This document shows positions 54,968 to 63,040 of a stretch of DNA of 64,000 nt, piece after piece (position 1 is the stretch's first letter; each line of letters starts with the position of its first letter). A model generated the notes under the pieces. It did no database searches, was not told the DNA's origin, and was given only the letters and a program-made list of their open reading frames with translations. The translations under genes and the position numbers were made by a program. The stretch is from Pseudomonadota bacterium (GTDB lineage: Bacteria; Myxococcota_A; UBA796; GCA-2862545). Location of the stretch: contig JAGSGY010000001.1 in NCBI GenBank assembly GCA_023954855.1, forward strand, positions 1 to 64,000, given 5' to 3'.

Positions 54968-54988
54968 GCAGGGATCAAGTGTCCCTGC
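54968..54988. repeat. Inverted repeat in the leader of the second phosphatase gene
   Basis: GCAGGGA and TCCCTGC form a perfect seven-base inverted repeat with a seven-base spacer, 49 bases upstream of the start at 54919. It could be an operator or a leader hairpin. Confidence 0.5.
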
Positions 54989-55016
54989 GGTGTGAGCACG
55001 TACCCTTCATACACTA

Positions 55017-55050
55017 GAGGGGCGCGCGAGCACAGTGCCCGGCGCCCCTC
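55017..55050 (-). terminator. Strong hairpin after the small membrane protein gene
   Basis: GAGGGGCGC and GCGCCCCTC form a perfect nine-pair stem with a 16-base loop, 22 bases after the stop of the minus-strand membrane protein gene. No T-run follows, so it is either a poor intrinsic terminator or an RNA-stabilising end. It also separates that gene from the phosphatase gene downstream. Confidence 0.55.
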
Positions 55051-55071
55051 AATGCAAGGGCAGGCGCAGAA

Positions 55072-55485
55072 TCAGCCAGCGAAGGCGCTCTTCACTTCTT
55101 CATCTTGCATGGTGACGATCGCCCAGATGCCGATGGGAAGTCCCAGACAGCAACACGGGACGCCAACGCCACAGCACGGAAGCATCGCAATGACTGCTCC
55201 CGCGTAGACGATGCCCGCTCCGGAGAGCTGACGCATCTTCACGCCGGCAAACACGACGATGAACGCCATGAAGATGCCGATGAAGGTCATCGCAAGGCCC
55301 CAGCCCTGCCCCATCGCGAACGCAATCCAGTCACCAGAGGTGCCGTACTCGAGCAGCGACATCATCGCGGGAATCGCGGTCAGGCCCTGCCAGATTAGGC
55401 TGCCAATGTTTCCGAGGATCGCCAGCACGCCAACGACGAGCAGTGCGATGCCTGGGAGGTTGACCTTTTCTTCGACATTCGTCAT
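55072..55485 (-). CDS. Small membrane protein of unknown function
   Basis: A 137-residue integral membrane protein with about four helices: LPGIALLVVGVLAILGNIG, GWGLAMTFIGIFMAFIVVFAG, AGIVYAGAVIAMLP and the Cys-rich CCGVGVPCCCLGLPIGIWAIV. The last helix pair with five Cys and the tail MQDEEVKSAF occur in many small planctomycete and myxobacterial membrane proteins of unknown role. ATG at 55485 has AGG nine bases upstream. It is 31 bases after the TM2-like gene in the same direction. Confidence 0.75.
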   Translation of the reverse strand: MTNVEEKVNLPGIALLVVGVLAILGNIGSLIWQGLTAIPAMMSLLEYGTSGDWIAFAMGQGWGLAMTFIGIFMAFIVVFAGVKMRQLSGAGIVYAGAVIAMLPCCGVGVPCCCLGLPIGIWAIVTMQDEEVKSAFAG

Positions 55486-55516
55486 CGGTGTCCTCACTTC
55501 ACGGCGCGAGCCGAGA

Positions 55517-55804
55517 CTAGTCCTTGAAGATGGCGTCGAGGAACGACAAGCCGTTCTCGTTCATGCCAATCGACTCACCCTGCTGCAGCTTCTGACCGAG
55601 CAGGTAGGCGTCATAGACAACGATGCCGGCCCAGACCCAGAAGCCGAGTCCGAGGGTACAGAGCGACGCGACGAAGCCAATGACGAGGGACATGATGCCC
55701 TTCTTGGTCTGGCCCATCACGAAGTATCCGACCGAGCAGAAGAACAAGTTCAGCACGGCGAAGAGGATGGGGTTGGCATCGGGCTTGTGAATCATTTCGC
55801 CCAT
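55517..55804 (-). CDS. TM2-domain-like small membrane protein
   Basis: A 95-residue membrane protein with two or three helices (NPILFAVLNLFFCSVGYFVMG, then KKGIMSLVIGFVASLCTLGLGFWVWAGIVVYDAY). The pattern of a G-Y-F turn, QTKKG, and a W...D second half is like the TM2 and TM2-related families. ATG at 55804 has GGAGG seven bases upstream. The C-terminal tail NGLSFLDAIFKD is soluble. Function is unknown; TM2 proteins often accompany membrane signalling genes. Confidence 0.75.
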   Translation of the reverse strand: MGEMIHKPDANPILFAVLNLFFCSVGYFVMGQTKKGIMSLVIGFVASLCTLGLGFWVWAGIVVYDAYLLGQKLQQGESIGMNENGLSFLDAIFKD

Positions 55805-55920
55805 AGGGGGGCCTCCAAACGATGAGGTACGGCGGGACAACGGCCCGCGACGAAGGGGACGTTAGGCCATTGAAAGAGGCCGCACAACCGATGACCGCCG
55901 CTTTTTTCCAGATCAGCGGT

Positions 55921-56712
55921 CTAGAGGTTCATCAGACCGGAATCCATCAGGAACGGAAACCGCGGCGCAACGGTCGCTTCGTCGACGTAGATAGAGGTCG
56001 CAGACTGCGCGGTGAACTCCCCCGGCAAGGCGTTCTCAACCACGAGGGTGAAGAGGCCGGGGGGCACGCCGGGAATCGCGAACATACCTGTCTGACCTGT
56101 TTCGGTGGCGTTGGGGTCATAGGCGAGCCCCTCGTCATCAAGAAAACAGGCCGAGTAGACATCGTTCCCATTGACCGAGACGAGCTCGGCCGAGGCCCGG
56201 TTCATGATCACGTGTTCGTCCGTGGTCGGATCCACCAGGTCGTTGGCCCGCACCTCGCCCAAGACGACCAGGCCCTCGCCGAAGTCGGGGCATCCGTCGA
56301 AGCGTTCGGCCCATTCTTCGAGTTCGAGAAGGTTGAAGCCGTAGATGTCTGGCGACTCTGCGCCGTTGACGATCAGGGGCGAGCTGAAGCCGGACACCCC
56401 GTTGAAGGTTGCGGTCGCCAGATGCTCTCCGCCAAGCTCCAAGAAGACCTTCTCACCCCGGGGGGCGCGCACACGGAAGCGTCCGTTGCTGTTGGTCGTC
56501 GTGCTGTTGTAGAGCACACCGTCCTGGTCGAAGAGATCCAGATCTCCATCCACCAGCGTGAAGGCCTTGTCGAAGCGGCTTCGCGGAACCGAGCCAGTGA
56601 TCAGGATCTCCTGGCTGCAGCCGGTGAGCACCAATGCAGCCACGCCGAGGCGAAGTCCACGGGACCAGATGCCCGTCAGGTCAGCCTTCGATGGCGAGAG
56701 TGCTTCGTTCAT
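55921..56712 (-). CDS. Lipoprotein of unknown function with carboxypeptidase-regulatory-like segments
   Basis: A 263-residue lipoprotein. A long N-region is followed by the lipobox LTGC (Cys32). The mature part is beta-rich: NSNGRFRVRAPRGEKVFLEL and TGMFAIPGVPPGLFTLVVEN look like the turns of carboxypeptidase regulatory-like (Ig-like) domains seen in surface proteins. A pair of Cys (about 141 and 189) could form a disulfide. AAGGAG before the ATG supports the start. It lies 79 bases after recO on the same strand. The role is unknown; surface or envelope location is likely. Confidence 0.72.
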   Translation of the reverse strand: MNEALSPSKADLTGIWSRGLRLGVAALVLTGCSQEILITGSVPRSRFDKAFTLVDGDLDLFDQDGVLYNSTTTNSNGRFRVRAPRGEKVFLELGGEHLATATFNGVSGFSSPLIVNGAESPDIYGFNLLELEEWAERFDGCPDFGEGLVVLGEVRANDLVDPTTDEHVIMNRASAELVSVNGNDVYSACFLDDEGLAYDPNATETGQTGMFAIPGVPPGLFTLVVENALPGEFTAQSATSIYVDEATVAPRFPFLMDSGLMNL

Positions 56713-56791
56713 GGCGACTCCTTCGAAGACCGGGCCTATCCCGTCACCCGCGACGCGCGCACACATGAAGTGTCGCCCAACTCCGTGCTGT

Positions 56792-57511
56792 TCACAGCCC
56801 GAGTTCGTCCACAAGGCCCCGGCTCCGAATCGCGCGCCCGAGGTGGTACTCGATGAAGTCGGCGAGAATGGGAGCCACGACCGGGGGGACAGCGAGCCCG
56901 GGCGTCTCGGCCAGTGGGGTCCGACGGAGGCCCTCCATGACCTGTGCCCAGCGGTCGGAGAGTTCCCGTCCCGTCCCGCAGTGCTGATGAAGCGCGCCAC
57001 CCGACTCGGGATCGAACACGAGCGGGTCCTCGGCGGGTAGACCACATCGCGCGCAGCGCACCAGCTGTGGCGAGAGTCCCGCAAAGGTCAGCGCCTTCGC
57101 CTCGAGGGCGATGCGAGAGCCATTGTGCAGGGCCCCCTCCCCCTCAAGCACGTCCAGCCAGGTGACGAGCAGCTTGTGGAGGCGCTGTGCTTCATGGTGT
57201 TCGGGGGCGAGCGAAGCGCAGACCTCGCAGCCGTAGGCCAAGAGCGCCACCCGTTCAAGTTCCTTGCGAGCCCGTCGTGGGACGGCGACAGCCTCTGCTT
57301 CGGACACCGACGCGAGGTTCCCTTTGCTGCGACCTAGGCGATACCGAACCCGGTTGCCCACGTCGAACACACCGCCCCAACGCCGCTTCGACGCGCGAAC
57401 GCGACGCGCCACGACCGAGACCCTCCCTTGCACAGGAGAGAGAAGACGCAGGATCCGGTCCGATTCGCCCAGGTCAAAGGACCCGACCACCACAGCCTCG
57501 GACCAACTCAC
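56792..57511 (-). CDS. recO: DNA repair protein RecO
   Basis: A 239-residue RecO. The N-terminal OB fold has AVVVGSFDLGESDRILRLLSP and GRVSVVARRVRASKRRWGG. The helical part has a zinc-like site, RCARCGLPAEDPLVFDPESGG with a later HQHCG. RecO anneals single-stranded DNA and loads RecA with RecR. The GTG start overlaps the mgtE stop (GTGA). Confidence 0.92.
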   Translation of the reverse strand: MSWSEAVVVGSFDLGESDRILRLLSPVQGRVSVVARRVRASKRRWGGVFDVGNRVRYRLGRSKGNLASVSEAEAVAVPRRARKELERVALLAYGCEVCASLAPEHHEAQRLHKLLVTWLDVLEGEGALHNGSRIALEAKALTFAGLSPQLVRCARCGLPAEDPLVFDPESGGALHQHCGTGRELSDRWAQVMEGLRRTPLAETPGLAVPPVVAPILADFIEYHLGRAIRSRGLVDELGL

Positions 57512-58875
57512 GCGGGGAACAGCAGGTGGGCGACGCCGAAGTACACGCCGATGCCGAGAATATCGACGGCTGTCGTCACGAAGGGGCCGGTGGCGATCGC
57601 CGGGTCGATGCCGAGTCGGGACAGACCCACCGGCAAGGATGAGCCCAGTACCGAGCCGATGCCGATCGCGAGGAAGACGCCAATGCCGACCGTCATGCCG
57701 ACATAGGGGTCCGGCCAGCCAGACGCTAGGCCATAGGCGCCAAGAAGCACTCCGTAGAGCACACCGAGCATGACGCCTACCTTGGCCTCGCGCACGATGA
57801 ACGGCACCGCACCGCCAATCTGAACCGATCCGGTGGCCAAGCCGCGCACCGCCAGTGTGGTGCTCTGAATGCCCACGTTGCCGCCCATGCCCATGACGAC
57901 GGGAATGAGTCCCGCCAGGACTTCGACCGGCAGGCCCCCAGAGAAGGCGTGGATGATCCGATCCGCGAGGATGCCGCCGAACGCCGTCGCGAGCAGCCAG
58001 CCGCTGCGCATGCGGGTCATCTCTACCGCCGAGCGACCGGAGTGGTCGAGGGCGTCGCCCGCACCACCGTGGACACCTGCCATCAGCATCATGTCCTCGG
58101 CCGCTTCTTCGCGGATGACGTCGAGCACATCATCGACGGTGACGAGGCCAAGTACGCGACCGCTCTCGTCGATCACGGGAACGGCCAGCAGATCGTAGCG
58201 AGCGACGTAGCGAGCCACTTCCTCCTGGTCCTGCGTAGGGCCCACGGAGATCACGTCGCTGTTCATGATGCTGACGAGGGGCGTGTGCTCGGGGTGCGTC
58301 AGTAGCGAGCGCAGCGACACCACACCGACAAGACGCTCTGAGGCATCCACGATGTACAGGTAGTAGAACGTCGGCAGGTCTTCCGAGTACTGCTGAATCG
58401 ACTTGATGGCGCTGCCCGTCGTCGCGGTCTGTGGCAGCACGAAGACCTCGGGCGACATGATGCCGCCGGCGGAGTCGCTCGGCCACGCCAGCAGAGAGCT
58501 GACGTCGTCATCGTCGCCGTGTACCAGCTGCCGTAGAACCCGATCGCGCAGCTCATGGGGAAGCACCTCCACGACGTCGGTCGCGTCATCCGGCTCCATC
58601 ATCTCGAGGAGCTGAACGATGTGGTCACCCGTCATCTCGCCAGCGACCTCACGCACGGCATCATCGGGGAGATTCGCAAGCACCGCAGCCGCGAAGTCTA
58701 CGTCCTCGATGATGCTGTAGAGCCGGCGCATCTCAGTGCCGGTCAGATGCGTCATGACTGCAGCAACGTCTTCGGCGCGCGTCTTCGCCAGAACCTTCCG
58801 CAGTGCAGGAGCTGCATCACGCCGAACCAAGCGGCGAAGGATGGTCTCGGTCCTGCTGTGGAGGTTCGCGGCCAT
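57508..58875 (-). CDS. mgtE: Magnesium transporter MgtE
   Basis: A 455-residue MgtE channel. The cytoplasmic N domain (about 1-130) is a superhelix with PDDAVREVAGEMTGDHIVQLL. Two CBS domains (about 135-260) include IMSPEVFVLPQTAT and VVDASERLVGVVSLRSLL. Five membrane helices follow, with the pore motif GMGGNVGIQSTTLAVRGLATG. Mg2+ bound to the cytoplasmic part closes the channel. The ATG overlaps the stop of the RodZ-like gene (TGATG). Confidence 0.95.
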   Translation of the reverse strand: MAANLHSRTETILRRLVRRDAAPALRKVLAKTRAEDVAAVMTHLTGTEMRRLYSIIEDVDFAAAVLANLPDDAVREVAGEMTGDHIVQLLEMMEPDDATDVVEVLPHELRDRVLRQLVHGDDDDVSSLLAWPSDSAGGIMSPEVFVLPQTATTGSAIKSIQQYSEDLPTFYYLYIVDASERLVGVVSLRSLLTHPEHTPLVSIMNSDVISVGPTQDQEEVARYVARYDLLAVPVIDESGRVLGLVTVDDVLDVIREEAAEDMMLMAGVHGGAGDALDHSGRSAVEMTRMRSGWLLATAFGGILADRIIHAFSGGLPVEVLAGLIPVVMGMGGNVGIQSTTLAVRGLATGSVQIGGAVPFIVREAKVGVMLGVLYGVLLGAYGLASGWPDPYVGMTVGIGVFLAIGIGSVLGSSLPVGLSRLGIDPAIATGPFVTTAVDILGIGVYFGVAHLLFPA

Positions 58876-59513
58876 CAGGGGCCCACGTCGTCGATGAAGA
58901 CGAGTCGCCGTCCGACATCCTGGCGGCCCTGTGGCGCGATGCCTTCGCCGTTGTAGACGACGCGTGCCGCCCCGGCCGTGTGCAGCTCGACCTCGACCCG
59001 GTCATGGCCAACGACCTCGATGCGCTCGCCCTCTCCGAGGCGCTTGTCGAGTACAGACTCCCCATCGACCCAGATCCTGAACCGGCCGGCATCGAGCACG
59101 CGAAGGGCGACCTCTTGGTCCGGGGAAGCCCGTTCCACCAGAGCCGCTTCGGGGATCTCGGCCCTCGGCGCACTGGGGCGGTTCATCCAGTCCCGGAGCT
59201 GCATGCCGAGCAGCAGGATGGCCAACGCAGCAGCACCCAGCGCCACGCCCCGCACGGCCCCTCCAGGGAGCTCGGGCGCCGGCGGAGCCTCGGGAACGAG
59301 CAGCTCGGCCACCGCTGACTCCTCCACGTCGAGAAAGGCGGCGTAGGACAGCACGTAGCCGCGGCGCCACGGCCCCTCGGGAAGCTGCTCGATGCGCCCA
59401 TGCTCGATCGCCTCGAGATGCCGCACCGGAATGCGCGTCGCGCCCGAGGCCTCGTCGAGGCTCAGCCCAAGCGCCTCGCGGCGTTCTCTCAGCAGAAGGT
59501 GCGCGCGTTCCAC
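58875..59513 (-). CDS. RodZ-like helix-turn-helix membrane protein
   Basis: A 212-residue protein with the RodZ layout. An N-terminal HTH_25 domain (ALGLSLDEASGATRIPVRHL) is followed by one membrane helix (about 88-106) and a C-terminal DUF4115 beta domain (RFRIWVDGESVLDKRLGEGE). RodZ links MreB to the wall-making machinery. The start is GTG with GGAG eight bases upstream inside the end of the phosphorylase gene. It is two bases downstream of that gene. Confidence 0.85.
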   Translation of the reverse strand: MERAHLLLRERREALGLSLDEASGATRIPVRHLEAIEHGRIEQLPEGPWRRGYVLSYAAFLDVEESAVAELLVPEAPPAPELPGGAVRGVALGAAALAILLLGMQLRDWMNRPSAPRAEIPEAALVERASPDQEVALRVLDAGRFRIWVDGESVLDKRLGEGERIEVVGHDRVEVELHTAGAARVVYNGEGIAPQGRQDVGRRLVFIDDVGP

Positions 59514-59517
59514 AGTG

Positions 59518-60378
59518 TCACTCCTGGTACTTGTCGAGCAGCAGAGCCAGCCGTTCACGCGTGTCTGCGCGCATGGCATCGGGCTGAGTGATCACAGCGT
59601 ACTGGAGTGCGTTCGCATAGGGCGCATCCCCTTTGTGGGCCGCGATGCGCCGGACGGCTCCCTTGAGGATCTGCTTGGCGAGAGAGACGTTCGCTTGAAT
59701 CACGGCGATGACGCTCTCGACGCTGACTTCGTCGTGTCCGCGGTGCCAGCAGTCGAAGTCGGTGGACATCGCCAGGGTCGCGTAAGAAAGCTCTGCTTCA
59801 CGGGCGAGACGCGCCTCGGGAAGGTTGGTCATGCCCACCACATCGCAGCCCCAGGCGCGAAACAGGTTGGACTCGGCCCGTGTCGAAAACGTCGGTCCTT
59901 CGATGCAGACATAGGTCCCGCCGTTGTGGACGGTCGCCCCGGCCTCTACGGATGCCTCGTACAGGTAGCCGCGAAGCGCATCGCAGACGGGATCGCCAAA
60001 CGAGACGTGGGCCACGATGCCATCGCCAAAGAAGGTGCCTTGCCGGCCGCGCGTGCGGTCGATGAACTGATCGACAGTCACGACGTGCCCTGGAGCGATG
60101 TCGCCGCGAAGCGAGCCTACGGCGCTGACGCTGATCACCCACTCGCAACCGACCTGCTTGAGGGCATGGATGTTTGCGCGGTACGGCACTTCTGAAGGCG
60201 AGAGCCGATGCCCCTTGCCGTGCCGAGGAAGAAAGGCCAGCTCGACGCCATCGAGTGTGCCGAGAACCAATGCGTCGGAGGGGGCGCCAAAGGGAGTGTC
60301 GACGACCTGCTCACGCACATCGACCAGGCCATCCATCTGATACAGGCCAGAGCCTCCGAGAATTCCAATGCGCGCCAT
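59518..60378 (-). CDS. mtnP: S-methyl-5'-thioadenosine phosphorylase
   Basis: A 286-residue purine phosphorylase of the MTAP family that splits methylthioadenosine to adenine and methylthioribose 1-phosphate (methionine salvage). Motifs include IGILGGSGLYQM, PRHGKGHRLSPSEVPYRANI, TYVCIEGPTFSTRAESNLFR and GMTNLPEARLAREAELSYAT. The STDFDCW motif is typical of MTAP rather than of purine nucleoside phosphorylase. The ATG has GGAGG seven bases upstream. Confidence 0.92.
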   Translation of the reverse strand: MARIGILGGSGLYQMDGLVDVREQVVDTPFGAPSDALVLGTLDGVELAFLPRHGKGHRLSPSEVPYRANIHALKQVGCEWVISVSAVGSLRGDIAPGHVVTVDQFIDRTRGRQGTFFGDGIVAHVSFGDPVCDALRGYLYEASVEAGATVHNGGTYVCIEGPTFSTRAESNLFRAWGCDVVGMTNLPEARLAREAELSYATLAMSTDFDCWHRGHDEVSVESVIAVIQANVSLAKQILKGAVRRIAAHKGDAPYANALQYAVITQPDAMRADTRERLALLLDKYQE

Positions 60379-60427
60379 GGGTCCTCCGTGGCCCGGGTAA
60401 CCGTCCCCGCCCAGCGAGGCCCCTCCC

Positions 60428-61558
60428 CTAGAGAGCGGGAAGGCCGGCGATGTCACGAGCTACGCGCAGCCACTCAGCATCGAGTGCGCGCCGTGAGGCC
60501 TTGCCGAGCTGTCCACACGCCGCCGAGATGTCTCGACCGCGCGACACGCGAATCGTCGCATTGAGGTGACGGCCGACGAGGTGCTCTTGAAATGCGACCA
60601 CTGTCTCGTCCGCGGGCCGCTTGAGATCCCGGTCGGGGTTCTCGTTGTACGGAATCAGATTCACCTTCGCCCGCACGCCGGCGAGCAGGTCCACGAGCCG
60701 GTCCGCGTCCTCGAGAGAGTCGTTGAAACCCTTGAGCATCACGTACTCGAAGGTGATCATCTTGCCGCGCCGGAGCGGGAACTTGCGACAGGCCTCGAGC
60801 AGCTCTTCGACCGAGTACTTCGACGTGATCGGCATGATCTCGCGCCGCTGCGCATCCGAGCTCGCGTTGAGACTCACCGCGAGGTTCACAGGCAATCGCT
60901 CTGCGAGCTCAGCAATCCTCGGCACCAAGCCCACCGTCGACACCGTGATCTTGCGGTGCGAGAAGTTCTGGGCGTTCTCGTCGAGGCAGATCTCGAGGGC
61001 CGAGACGAGGTTTTCGAAGTTGTGTAGAGGCTCGCCCATACCCATGAGCACGATGTTCGTGATGCGCTCACCCTCGGGCAGCTGGCGGCCGATCTGAAGA
61101 GGCTGGTTGGCGATCTCGCTGATCTTCAGCTGCCGCTTCAGTCCGAGGTCTCCGGTGAGACAGAAGGTGCATGCCATCGCACAGCCGACCTGACTCGAGA
61201 TGCACAACGTGAGCCGCTCACCGTCGGGGATGAGCACACTCTCGATCGTGAGTCCGTCTTCAAGCGTCCAGAGGTACTTCACGGTGCCGTCTTCGCTGCG
61301 CAAGACCGTCATCGGAGTGAGAAAAGCGATGTAGGCGCGCTCGGCGAGGAGCTTGCGGATCGGTTTGGCCACGTCGTCGACTTCATCGAAGCTGCGGGCC
61401 CCGTGCTGCCAGATCGACTTGTACAGACGAAGCGCGTGTCCCTCGTTCGCGCCGAGTTCATCGACCATCCACCGCGTCAGCGAGGGCAGGTCAAAGGACT
61501 TGATGTCCACGCGTCCGTGCTCGTCCTTGAGCAGCTGGCGAGCGGAGCGGCGGGGCAT
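60428..61558 (-). CDS. rlmN: Dual-specificity RNA methyltransferase RlmN
   Basis: A 376-residue radical SAM enzyme that makes m2A at 23S rRNA position 2503 and at tRNA position 37. The cluster motif is CAMACTFC within SSQVGCAMACTFCLTGDLG. Other signatures are NIVLMGMGEPLHNFENLV and FEYVMLKGFNDS. The methyl-carrying Cys is in ISAACGQL near the end. The ATG at 61558 has GGAG about 11 bases upstream. A frame open further upstream crosses the divergent promoter region and is not used. Confidence 0.95.
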   Translation of the reverse strand: MPRRSARQLLKDEHGRVDIKSFDLPSLTRWMVDELGANEGHALRLYKSIWQHGARSFDEVDDVAKPIRKLLAERAYIAFLTPMTVLRSEDGTVKYLWTLEDGLTIESVLIPDGERLTLCISSQVGCAMACTFCLTGDLGLKRQLKISEIANQPLQIGRQLPEGERITNIVLMGMGEPLHNFENLVSALEICLDENAQNFSHRKITVSTVGLVPRIAELAERLPVNLAVSLNASSDAQRREIMPITSKYSVEELLEACRKFPLRRGKMITFEYVMLKGFNDSLEDADRLVDLLAGVRAKVNLIPYNENPDRDLKRPADETVVAFQEHLVGRHLNATIRVSRGRDISAACGQLGKASRRALDAEWLRVARDIAGLPAL

Positions 61559-61721
61559 GGTGCGGTCGAGCTCCACGGGATCTCCAGAAGGCACTGCCCA
61601 TAACCCAGCCCCCGGGCTGGCAGAATGGCCAGGCAGGATCGTTCTCGGAGGCCGAGGTGTTTTTTCTTTTCCGACCTTCGGCCTTGGCGGGTCGAAGAGA
61701 TGAACCCCAACCGGGGACGCG
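61559..61721. promoter_or_regulatory. Divergent promoter region between rlmN and the ECF sigma gene
   Basis: These 163 bases hold a perfect six-base inverted repeat, CCAGCC CCCG GGCTGG (61605-61620), a T-rich run at about 61659-61670 and a CCCC/GGGG mini-hairpin just before the sigma gene start. The inverted repeat could be an operator or a leader hairpin for rlmN. No confident promoter boxes were found, including no GGAAC-type ECF box. Confidence 0.45.
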
Positions 61722-62261
61722 ATGTCACTGACGGACCAGGAACTCTCGGAGCTGTACGACCGGTATGCCCACGTGCTCTTCCACCGCGCGCTCTCGATTC
61801 TCAAGAACGAAGAGCTCGCGCACGATGCCGTACACGAGACGTTCGCGCGCGTGATCCAGAAATCCGACGAGTTCCGCCATCAGTCCAGTCCCCTCACTTG
61901 GATGTATCGAATCTCCACCAACTACTGCCTCAACCAGATTCGAAATCGGAAGCTCCGAACGAAGAAGCACGAGGACCACACCGAGGACATCATGGGCTCA
62001 CGAACCGCGGACCCACATGAAGGTGGCACCGACCAAGCCCGCATGATGCGTCTGCTGGAGACGGTCGACGACGAGACCCGCGCCTGCGTGATGTACAGCT
62101 TCTTCGACGACTGCACGCGCCAAGAGACGGCAGACCTGGTTGGGCTCTCGGTGCCGACCGTGCGTAAGCGCATCAACGCGTTTCTCGATCTCGCCCGCAA
62201 GGACCTCGGCCGCGGGCTCGTTCTCACCGCCATCGCGCTGCTGGCCTGGAGCCTGTCATGA
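61722..62261 (+). CDS. ECF-type sigma factor with a hydrophobic C-terminal tail
   Basis: A 179-residue sigma factor. Region 2 is ELSELYDRYAHVLFHRALSI with EELAHDAVHETFARVIQ and TWMYRISTNYCLNQIRNRK. Region 4 is LLETVDDETRACVMYSFFDD and ADLVGLSVPTVRKRINAF. Unusually, the protein ends in a hydrophobic stretch (LVLTAIALLAWSLS, residues 166-179) long enough to touch or enter a membrane. GGGGACG is upstream of the ATG. It overlaps the next gene (ATGA) and so is coupled to it. Confidence 0.88.
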   Translation: MSLTDQELSELYDRYAHVLFHRALSILKNEELAHDAVHETFARVIQKSDEFRHQSSPLTWMYRISTNYCLNQIRNRKLRTKKHEDHTEDIMGSRTADPHEGGTDQARMMRLLETVDDETRACVMYSFFDDCTRQETADLVGLSVPTVRKRINAFLDLARKDLGRGLVLTAIALLAWSLS

Positions 62262-63040
62262 TGCCTCGCACCCGCGAAAACACCGGGGACCGGCCCTCTC
62301 GACTCACGCTGGCGCGCTTTCACACCGGAGAGCTCAGCGCGGCCGAGAGCGCAGAAGTCGAGATCTGGATTCGCGACAACCCCGCAGACTCGTTCCTCGA
62401 CGAGCTCGAAGCCAGCCGTTCCAGCGTTCGGCCCGTCGACATCGCCTCGCTACGGGCCGCCAGTCTGACGCTGGTCGACGAGCCCGCCCCCCTTCCCGAG
62501 CCCGCCAATCAGGCTTGGCGTTGGGCGCTGCCGCTCATCGTTCTCGCCGCCGCCCTGCTGTTCTTCGCTCGCGGCACACCCGAGCAGATCGCGACGACGG
62601 CGGATCCTGCGGGCGTCACCTACAAGGGCACCGCCTCACTCGAAGTCTTCCGCCTCACCGGAGAGGTGCTGACCCCCTATGAGGGCGAGGCACTCGGCGA
62701 GGGCGACACCATCGGCTTTCGGGTGGTTCCGGGCGACCACGACCACCTCGTTCTGCTCTCTGTCGAAGTCGACGGCACCGTGAACATCCTCTACCCGGAC
62801 CCATTCGTGAGTGGGGACGCCTCCGAGCCCATCCGCCCAGGAGGACATCCGACTGAGCTTCCCGGCTCGATCATCCTCGATGGTGCCGGTGACCCCGAGG
62901 TGTTCGTGGCGGTGTTCGGCGGCAAAGTGTTGACCGCCGCCGCGCAGGCTCGAGAGTCCTTCGATGAAGGCGGGCTCGAGGCCGTGATGGACCTTGCGGA
63001 CGAGCCTCACATCGATGCCGTCGAGGTGGTGCGCAAATGA
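62258..63040 (+). CDS. Single-pass anti-sigma-like protein with DUF4384-like outer domain
   Basis: A 260-residue membrane protein. The N-terminal 60 residues (LTLARFHTGELSAAESAEVE) resemble an anti-sigma domain without its zinc Cys. A transmembrane helix (88-104) follows. The outer part (about 115-260) has the pattern of DUF4384, a domain often found next to caspases: GEALGEGDTIGFRVVPGD, LVLLSVEVDGTVNILYPDP and EVFVAVFGG. The gene overlaps its neighbours by four bases on both sides. It most likely holds the sigma factor at the membrane. The zinc-free anti-sigma assignment is by pattern only. Confidence 0.75.
   Translation: MMPRTRENTGDRPSRLTLARFHTGELSAAESAEVEIWIRDNPADSFLDELEASRSSVRPVDIASLRAASLTLVDEPAPLPEPANQAWRWALPLIVLAAALLFFARGTPEQIATTADPAGVTYKGTASLEVFRLTGEVLTPYEGEALGEGDTIGFRVVPGDHDHLVLLSVEVDGTVNILYPDPFVSGDASEPIRPGGHPTELPGSIILDGAGDPEVFVAVFGGKVLTAAAQARESFDEGGLEAVMDLADEPHIDAVEVVRK

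Noticed and set aside
61605-61640. Sigma-54 promoter (TGGCAG...AGGCA)
   Set aside because: The GG to GC distance is 12 bases instead of the required 10.
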